Source: Azadirachta indica (lineage: Eukaryota > Streptophyta > Magnoliopsida > Sapindales > Meliaceae). From it: DNA of 64,000 bases. Made by a program: the position numbers and the translations under genes. Positions 56,850-64,000 of the stretch are shown one piece after another. Below the pieces are notes generated by a model, which saw only the letters and a program-made list of their open reading frames with translations, did no database searches and was not told the DNA's origin. The DNA lies in assembly GCA_022749755.1 (NCBI GenBank), contig CM040449.1, positions 5,723,157 to 5,787,156 on the forward strand, in the 5' to 3' direction. The number at the start of each line of letters is the position of its first letter. Position 1 is the first letter of the stretch.

Positions 56850-59687
56850 GGTCTCTTTTCTTTTCCCACAAAAATGATATATTTTGGTGCTACTTCCACT
56901 TGGAAGAGAAAGATATGCACATATAGTAGTTCATGCTTCAAAACCCAACTTTATAATACGTCAATCTTTATGGGTTTTGTTTGGTTGATAGTATATATTG
57001 GAACTTAGAAATACTATTGTTACATTGAACCTGTTCCAGTTTTGCTTTTGCTACCAGACAATCAAAACTGTATAACTGACCTAATAAAGAGGTTTATTAA
57101 TTTGGGATAACACCTTTTATAATTCGGAAAGAAATTAAACAAAGTTGTCAACGGTTTTCGAATTTTTAGAGAACTTCATATCGTTCATCTACCGTAACAA
57201 GGACCAAGCTGATGACTCTTTCTTGGTAAGAACAGTTCAGCTGCAAATGCAAATTGCATCCAAATTCAATGTTTGACTTAACCTTCCCCCGTGTACTGTA
57301 TTTGTTTGTCTTCGCCCTTGTAATTTGGTTCACTCTGCCAACCAAACGAGAACGCCGCCCCTCCCCCTAAGTAAAAGTCATACCGTACAGTCAAAATTAA
57401 TGATGCAAAGAACTTGGATGGAAGAAGAGAAGCTTCGCTGAAGAGGAAGGTATGCGTGGCTTAGGCAAAGGCAGCTCATCTGGAAATTTTGATGGGCCGG
57501 GGAAATATAAATTCAACAACCTAATACAACATTATTTTACAAAGTAAGTTAGTTGGTATGTTTTATATATTTGATTAGGTGGGCATTTATTTTATCATTG
57601 ATTATTTCTGTGATTATCGTCACTCCCATGATCCCACTTCCTGGAGTCGGTTCGCCGACCAGTAAGTCATTAATCAATGAGCTGTATGCTTAACAGAAAA
57701 TAAAAGGAAAGACTGCGTGGGTTTACACTGGGCCATGCTTGTGAATCCAACTTACTAGAATCTTCCGTTTGAATTAGGAACAGTAATGGCCAATGGAGCT
57801 CGAGGGGCTTCTAGACGGAGCTTGGTTGATGGATAGGTTTTGGCAAAAATTTTTAAGTTAAAGAAGACTTAGAAGCTTCCATTTAATTTTGGGACCCCTG
57901 TTAAGAATTTTAAAAGGAAAATTAATATTTCACAGCCGATGACTCGGACTCTTTCCAATTCAACGCGGTTGTGAAATTACTTTCCGTTTTCACACTTGAC
58001 TGTACTAACTAGGCAGTTGACTTTGTTTATAATTAATTAATATATATATTTCTCATTTTCTTAAATTGTTTTCCGTAATTGGCTGTAATAATCTTCTAGC
58101 CAAATTCAAACACCACCTGCGCACGCAAACCGTGTCGTAATTTGTATAATGAAGCCTCGTCATTTTTTTATGCGCAGACTCAGGGTTGGCTTAGGAAATT
58201 AAAAGAAAAAGAGGCTTTGATTTGCCTTCTGTGAGGAACACGGATTTAGCTTTGCCAACGAAACACAGCTTTATAAGAGTCATCCAAGGATAAGATATTT
58301 AGATATGTCTTAGCTGTATAGACACAAGCAAAGTGCGCCAGATCACCACAATATGAAGCATTAATATCACATTCCTATAGAACAAGAATATAGGCATAAA
58401 TAAATATAATGAAAGCGTGGTGTGAGAGAGATGCCATAACCCTGGCCATATGATTCGATTTATATATAGTCATTTTTGTTTAACCAGGAGAGGCGGGCAA
58501 TGCCAAATGTGAAAGCTCATTCGAAGCCGTTTGAACGCAAAAGCAACTGTATATTGTGACACTTAGCAAAATTGAACAACGTAAGAATGGAAAAGTTCCT
58601 AACTTAATTTCTCACACGCAATTTATACAGAAGCTTCGATTACATATGCTTTCATTGCCATTTCAGTTCCTATGTTAATTCTAAGAAAGAATTTGAGTTG
58701 CGTAGATGAATTCATGTCTTTGGTTGATGACACACGGAAAGAGGCGAAGGAATTGGTAAAAGCCTTGATCCTTTTTAATGGAATACAGTAGCTGTAAATA
58801 TCGTGGGCAAATAATGGTATGACACAAAGTGAATCGAAACGGAAGAGTCAGCGTCCATAAAAAGAAAAATAAATAAAAATCTTCAAGTAGGGAAGTTGCT
58901 TAAGTAAGGACACCTGGCATCCTAATCACTTATAGCGAAAACAGTGTGCTCAATCCCGAAGGCCAAACCTATCTTCTTATCCACACCAAACATTGCCTAT
59001 CATCAGCCAGCCATCTCCATCCAACTCATTAATAAAATCAAATTGTTGAAAATGAAAATTATGTGCACTGGTTCGATACTAAAATAAAATGATATTAATA
59101 AATTAATTAATAAATGTTAAGCAACACGAAAAAAGGGCATGCACATGCGCGTGAGCGTGAAGCTCATGCCTCGTGGAGTGGAGGTGTAGTCTGGTACTGA
59201 ACTAACAGTTAAAAAACCGTCACAGTCACAGTGTTCTGTCATGATTCATGCTTTAAAGTAAGTGGCTTCAACTGGATCACTCAACAAACTCTGCCCAACC
59301 CAGCCCTTGCTTTGCCGCGCCGCTCACGCGGTTCGGTTGTGCTCTACATCACGGCCAACACCAATTACTTGATGCGCGGGTTAAGCCTCCTCAAGTTGAC
59401 GCGGACCAATTTGGAGACAGTATACGCAAATTCAACAATTGCAAACCGGAATAACTAAATAAATAATTCACTAATTTATAAATAAGGGGAAAAAAATTAA
59501 ATGAATAAATCGCTATCACAGGTCACAGTTGAGCAACTGAGGGAATCTCAAATGCTATGTACAAAAAAAAAAAAAAAAAAAAACTCTCACTTAAAACAAT
59601 TAACAGAATAAGAAAAATACATGAAAATATTTCCTAAAATTAATATCCTAATAATAGCAAAAAGTTGCTATTAATGAATTCAGTCAT
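56850..59687. other. Intergenic region 3' of the zinc-finger gene
   Basis: About 2.8 kb with no gene I can support. A 75-codon frame at 59231-59458 has no known domain. The right end holds the 3' untranslated region of the zinc-finger gene, with a poly-A tract at about 59562-59582. Confidence 0.5.
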
Positions 59688-60395
59688 CTAGACTTCGATC
59701 TTGGGTGGCAGGAAGAGACGGGGCTTTTTTGCCGGTAGAGGACTCTCCACTTCATCATCACCGGAGATAAAGAAGGCGGGAGAAAATTCCGGTAAAACGG
59801 GGAGGTTGAGATCAAAGTCACGGTGGCTGACTTGGCTGTGTGTGTTACTGGATCCCACGCCTTCGGATGACGTCACTCCGCTTTTCTCGCCGCCATCGTA
59901 GTGACAACGCTTGTGACCTCCCAAGGCCTGGCCAGTGGGAAAGGACTTGTGACAGATGGAACACTCGTGGGACCTACCAGCGGTGTTGGGTGTGGCGGTG
60001 GTTGTGGTGGTGGAAGTGGACTGTTCGTCGCCTCCAGATCCCTTACGATGGCTTGCCTTGTGTCCACCCAGCGCTTGGTAAGAAGAGAAAGCCTTGTTGC
60101 ATACGCTGCACTTGAAGATAAGCTTCTGGTCAGAAGGCGGTGCTGGTGGTGGAGTAGCAGACTTTTGTCGGTGTGAGGCGGTGGTAGTTGTGGTGTTGGT
60201 TACGGCGGAGGTGGAGGTTGTGCCACGAGCAAGCATAACAAGGCAGAGAGCAAGATACTCTTCTTCAGTTGGAGGGTTGTGCGGACGCTTTGAGCGCTTG
60301 CGCTTAGTCCATGGCTCAAGACAGTGAAGATTAGTTTCTTCAAAGCGAAACGGCGGCGTTGATGTCGTCGGAGAGTTAAGAGCTTCAAGTGCCAT
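59688..60395 (-). CDS. C2H2 zinc-finger repressor, ZAT10/AZF type (C1-2i)
   Basis: Intronless, 235 residues, as is normal for this subclass. Residues 1-9 are MALEALNSP, as in ZAT10 and AZF proteins. A basic nuclear signal KRKRSKR lies at 31-37, followed by the family L-box-like [15 protein letters not shown] (44-58). Finger 1 spans Cys96-His116 and finger 2 Cys145-His165; both contain QALGGH, the plant-specific DNA-recognition motif. The EAR repression motif DFDLNLP is at 193-199. Members such as ZAT10/STZ, AZF2 and ZF3/AZF3 are stress- and ABA-inducible nuclear repressors. The SSEGVGS and DDEV(E)SP(L)PAKKPRL segments recall AZF2/AZF3, so I leave the exact orthologue open. A GA-rich 5' untranslated region lies directly upstream, and three CACGTG boxes sit about 1.1 kb upstream. 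Confidence 0.95.
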   Translation of the reverse strand: MALEALNSPTTSTPPFRFEETNLHCLEPWTKRKRSKRPHNPPTEEEYLALCLVMLARGTTSTSAVTNTTTTTASHRQKSATPPPAPPSDQKLIFKCSVCNKAFSSYQALGGHKASHRKGSGGDEQSTSTTTTTATPNTAGRSHECSICHKSFPTGQALGGHKRCHYDGGEKSGVTSSEGVGSSNTHSQVSHRDFDLNLPVLPEFSPAFFISGDDEVESPLPAKKPRLFLPPKIEV

Positions 60396-61560
60396 CTCTA
60401 GAGAAATTGGAGAGAGAGAGAGAGAGAAGTTTGAGATTTGGAATTGGGAGAGTGAGTGAGAAACTGAATGTGAATTGTAAGTTAGAGTTTGGTGCGAGTC
60501 GAGTGAGTGTGGGGTTGGCTTTTAAAGGATGTGAAGAGAGGGAAGTTGCGTGACAAGTGGTGCGAAAGTAAGAGACGGTGTGCAAGAAGCTTAATAAATT
60601 ATTAGAGAGGCATTATACCAATACGCGAAAGAGGAGTGGAGCACGTTTAGTTATTGGATTGAGCTTTCTTGTTCTTGCCTTGGTGGCTAAGGGCGACTCA
60701 AGTCGGTCAAACTAATAGAAAAATACTAGTTGTATTAATATTGGTAGCACTGTTCAATATTCACTACTCTTTGTGGGGCTTTCGGCTTTAAGAGCCTTTT
60801 TCAGTCAGTCGTAAGTGAAGACTCAAGACCTCTTCCAAGTCAAATCACCTACTTTTCCAAACAAACGCGGTGTTGTTCTTATCTTATAGCAGCCGGCAGC
60901 CAACATGCAAGCGAGCACTGGGATTTTTCCTCCTCTATTTCATGCAAACTAATTAAAACCGTCTATCTGCGTTGTATGGCAGGCATACTTGGGAACCCAG
61001 CATGATGGCATTTGGTGCTAATTGGGTTGCCTAGTCACATGGAATGATTTCTTAGTTTGGTGGAGAATGTTGAATTTATTGTTAATTAAACAATTAGATA
61101 TTGGGTATTATATCATAATCAAAAGCCCAAAACAAATTAAAATGGTTATATGCCACAAATATGCAAGTGGGCGAGAGTGTTCACAGCCATGTGTATTATT
61201 GTGAATTTAATGGGGGTATGTTTCCGCTTAATTGCGTTTGGAAAGTTACAGACTACCAGATATTTCAGTACTAATTGAATCATTCAAAATTCAATTGCCT
61301 AGCCTAGCTTAGCTAGCTAGCTACTGCGTTTCAATGTTCACCGGGTGTTTTATTTGGGGAGCGCAATGGCTTATCTTTTAGTTTACCTAATCAGCCGCGT
61401 AAGCTTATAGAGTCGGTATCTTTAATGCCACGTGTATTATACCCACCTTCGATTTTAAATAAACTTTCCTCACGTGGTTATGAAGATTCAACAATGAAAG
61501 AATCAAATTCGTCTCCACTCTTGTGCTTCCATGCGCACGTGTTAATTAAGGTACGTGCAT
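60396..61560 (-). promoter_or_regulatory. Upstream region of the ZAT10/AZF-type gene
   Basis: A GA-rich 5' untranslated region (60408-60427), a TTTAAAAG TATA-like element near 60522 on the minus strand, a W-box core TTGACC on the minus strand near 60702, and three CACGTG palindromes at 61429-61434, 61471-61476 and 61536-61541. W-boxes and G-box/ABREs fit the known stress and ABA induction of this family. Function is inferred. Confidence 0.5.
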
Positions 61561-64000
61561 AGTCAGGCCCACGCTTCAGCTAATTGTAAGAATTATTTTT
61601 TTTTTTTTAACGTTCGTTCCTGACTATTATCATGAAACAAGTGTTTTAAACATGTTAATTTTTATAATCATTTACTAATTACTCGTTTAGATATACGTGT
61701 GCGAAAATAATTATAGATCACTTCATTGTTAACTTTGCTTATGATAACGAATTCAATATATATTTAAAAATTAATGCGTAATGATTTTTAGCTCGATTAT
61801 TAATTATCAAATATAAATAGATAAATAAAAATGTTCTACCCAAATATTTTAATTGTTTGTCTTTTTAAAATCAAATAAAAATATTACTTATTTTTATCCT
61901 TTATCATGTTTGAAATTTAATTCATCCAAGAGACTTCATTTTTCCCGTGATATATTTTCCGACACCAAATTGCCGCCGTTTAAAGTTAAAACAGAAGGTA
62001 CTGTTGATTTGTCAGCTGGTTTTGTTCTGTTTATCGTGTGGCAAGGAAGATACGCGAAACATCCGCATGCAACGACGACACCTATATTTTAGGGCCCCCT
62101 CAGCTCATCGCCTAAAATTGAAAAAATTACCATCCAAATAAAAAGAATATATATCAGCCTCAAATTAATACGAACAATATGATCATTTAATACTATAGTA
62201 CACATCATGATTGGCAATGCGTTTCAATAGACTGATTGGTGATTACAATATTACAGGCACATACTGACTTTTAATTTAACGACACACGCCCATTATAATT
62301 AACAAGATTTAAAGTATTTGATGATTCCATAATAATTTTATACTTTCTGTCTATACTTTTGGCCATTCATAAAAAAGCAAAAATTTGATAGGTGCATTTA
62401 TAATGCAGAAGAAATATTGTATGTAGCAGGCTTTAGTGTAACTTTTTGGTGATTATGATTCTTTCATACAGATTTTGTACTGTATGTTACAGCTCTCTTT
62501 AATTAGCTATGAAATATCATTTGATTAGTTCCTTTTCGATCAATGGCTAATAACGCTATAAAAGGAAAATAAAAAGTCTGAGAGTTCCAAAATATTCCCG
62601 AATTAGTGGCCGAGAGAAAACGGTTCTAGACTTTTTCTGCAAATTGCGAGGCTATTCTCGCGGCCCACGGCCCACACTGCGGCTTTCTTCAGCGTGATGG
62701 CTGATGCCTCCCACCAGCGAGCCGAAAATACCATAAAATAGGATATGCGTGGAGATGAGGAATATCTGAAAAAGTTAGGCGCGTGAGCCGTCAAGTCATT
62801 GCTTACCTAAACAAAATTATAAGTTTAGCCACCGGACGAAACCGAGTGCCAAACAAGCTTTAGTAGCACATGTTTTTGGACGATTGCATTCGCAACTCCC
62901 AAGTAACCAATAACGTAATGATAATTACACGTCTTAGATACATTCCCTTATTACAAGGTTTCAAGAAAACGAAAATCGTGTGCGTTTTGAAGTTATGGTT
63001 GGCAAGCATATCATATGGTTTGAAGAATCTGAACCTGAACGATAAGCATCAGAAGCAACTTTGGAGAAAATCACTTTGATTCAGGAACGTCTTTTTTATT
63101 TTCTGCGAAGTGCGAATCAGCCACCCATATCTTGTTCTGCTTTATACTGTGAGGAGGAAAAATAAAACGCATAGAACATAGCCTGGTTGTTCACGGGAGA
63201 TGCTAGGAAGCATCAGATGCTGCCTTTATTTATTTTTGGCAGTAAGTCCAACGTAGAGCCTGGGACGTGTTCGATAAAAGGCAGCAGCATGTAATACAGC
63301 CGCCAATCACCGTTTTTGCTTCTTTCCAACGACTCGCTTCACCGCGGCAGACTGTGATTATGGTGCTGGACCGTGTGCGTTAAGAAAAGTTTGTGACAGC
63401 ATACGAATACGAGTCATTATGCTAACCCACTTGTGTGATTGGGCCACTATTAAAGCGTAATGGCCTATTATTTTCTCTGGCCTAATGACCATTTATGGTA
63501 ATTAAATACTGAATAACATCACACCAGCTTGTTTGGCTCTCATTTGTTGGTAAGAGTCACTTCAATTCTGTGCTCCACAAAGATTTCAGAAACATGGTAA
63601 TTACTGAGATTTGACTGGAATAGAAATAGACGAAACTTAAATTTCCTTTTAATTAGAAAGTTTTTAAAAAAATTAACAAATAAATTTATATTATAATTGA
63701 AGGTTGTGTTGGTTTTAAGCAGGTACTGAATTCCTTGAGTGCGACCACGACAAAAGCAGTGATTACTATTCACCTGGACCCATCTCAGGTTCTCCGTAGG
63801 CTTTTAGGAGTTAGGACAGCCGTAAACACGAGGTTCTTTCCCATCGGACCAAATTGCCCTCCATCAATTACCCTTCAACCGACTCATATTCCCTCATAAA
63901 TGAAAAAACAAAAAATAAGGCAGTGCAGTTCTAACTGCTTTTATTTATTTGATTTTTTTTTTCTTTTTATAAGCAGCAGCCTTTGCTTTTCGAGGTCTCT
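61561..64000. other. Intergenic region, right edge
   Basis: About 2.4 kb of mostly A/T-rich DNA to the end of the window. The short frames lack recognisable domains. No RNA gene or transposon ends were seen. Confidence 0.5.

Noticed and set aside
59701..60327. Plus-strand frames opposite the zinc-finger gene.
   Set aside because: Antisense shadows of a GC-rich coding exon; the minus-strand frame carries all the domains.

Overview
This is a 64 kb piece of a plant nuclear genome. Genes are split by short GT-AG introns, intergenic DNA is A/T-rich with many microsatellites, and every protein I could name is a plant-type nuclear protein. A core eudicot, perhaps a woody rosid, fits best; I cannot name the species from sequence alone. 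No CRISPR array, operon, organellar or viral gene was seen.

Layout, left to right. 1-3.4 kb: intergenic DNA holding a complete 1,038 bp non-coding LTR element (a TRIM, 1877-2914). 3.4-3.9 kb: a secreted glycine-rich protein gene (+). 6.1-8.0 kb: an ACBP3-type membrane acyl-CoA-binding protein (-). 10.7-13.3 kb: two adjacent Mutator-like inverted-repeat elements, the second an almost perfect foldback of about 600 bp arms ending 78 bp before a TATA box. 13.5-14.7 kb: a small zinc-finger protein (+). 15.6-19.9 kb: the catalytic subunit of protein kinase CK2 (-). 21.0-26.4 kb: TFIID subunit TAF4 (-, 14 exons). 27.1-29.3 kb: a Mpv17/PMP22 gene that looks broken (+). 32.0-33.0 kb: an 88-residue conserved plant protein (+). 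34.5-35.6 kb: ribosomal protein S29 (+) with a textbook ribosomal-protein promoter. 36.3 kb: tRNA-Ala(CGC) (-). 37.0-38.9 kb: a small secreted protein with a conserved-looking Asp-Tyr/proline-rich tail (+). 45.2-50.5 kb: a QWRF-motif microtubule-associated protein (+). 53.1-53.8 kb: a class II LOB-domain factor (-). 56.6 kb: a solo LTR of the same family as the TRIM. 59.7-60.4 kb: an intronless ZAT10/AZF-type two-finger repressor (-).

All exon chains given here were assembled by hand; each uses GT-AG borders and stays in frame from ATG to stop, apart from the Mpv17 gene. From memory, the order TAF4, Mpv17, (small gene), QWRF, C2H2 zinc finger resembles Arabidopsis At5g43130-At5g43170, and the small zinc finger beside CK2 alpha resembles At2g23090-At2g23070, so much of the window may be an ancestral eudicot gene block interrupted by younger insertions.

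The genes do not form one pathway. They are housekeeping (CK2, TAF4, RPS29, tRNA-Ala) mixed with regulatory and cell-surface genes. The observations most worth a second look are the large foldback element at a promoter, the two lesions in the Mpv17 gene, a 16-nt perfect complement to miR172 in the CK2 alpha coding region, the acid-free in-frame leader upstream of CK2 alpha, the candidate peptide precursor at 37-38.9 kb, and the 4-bp target duplications of the TRIM family.
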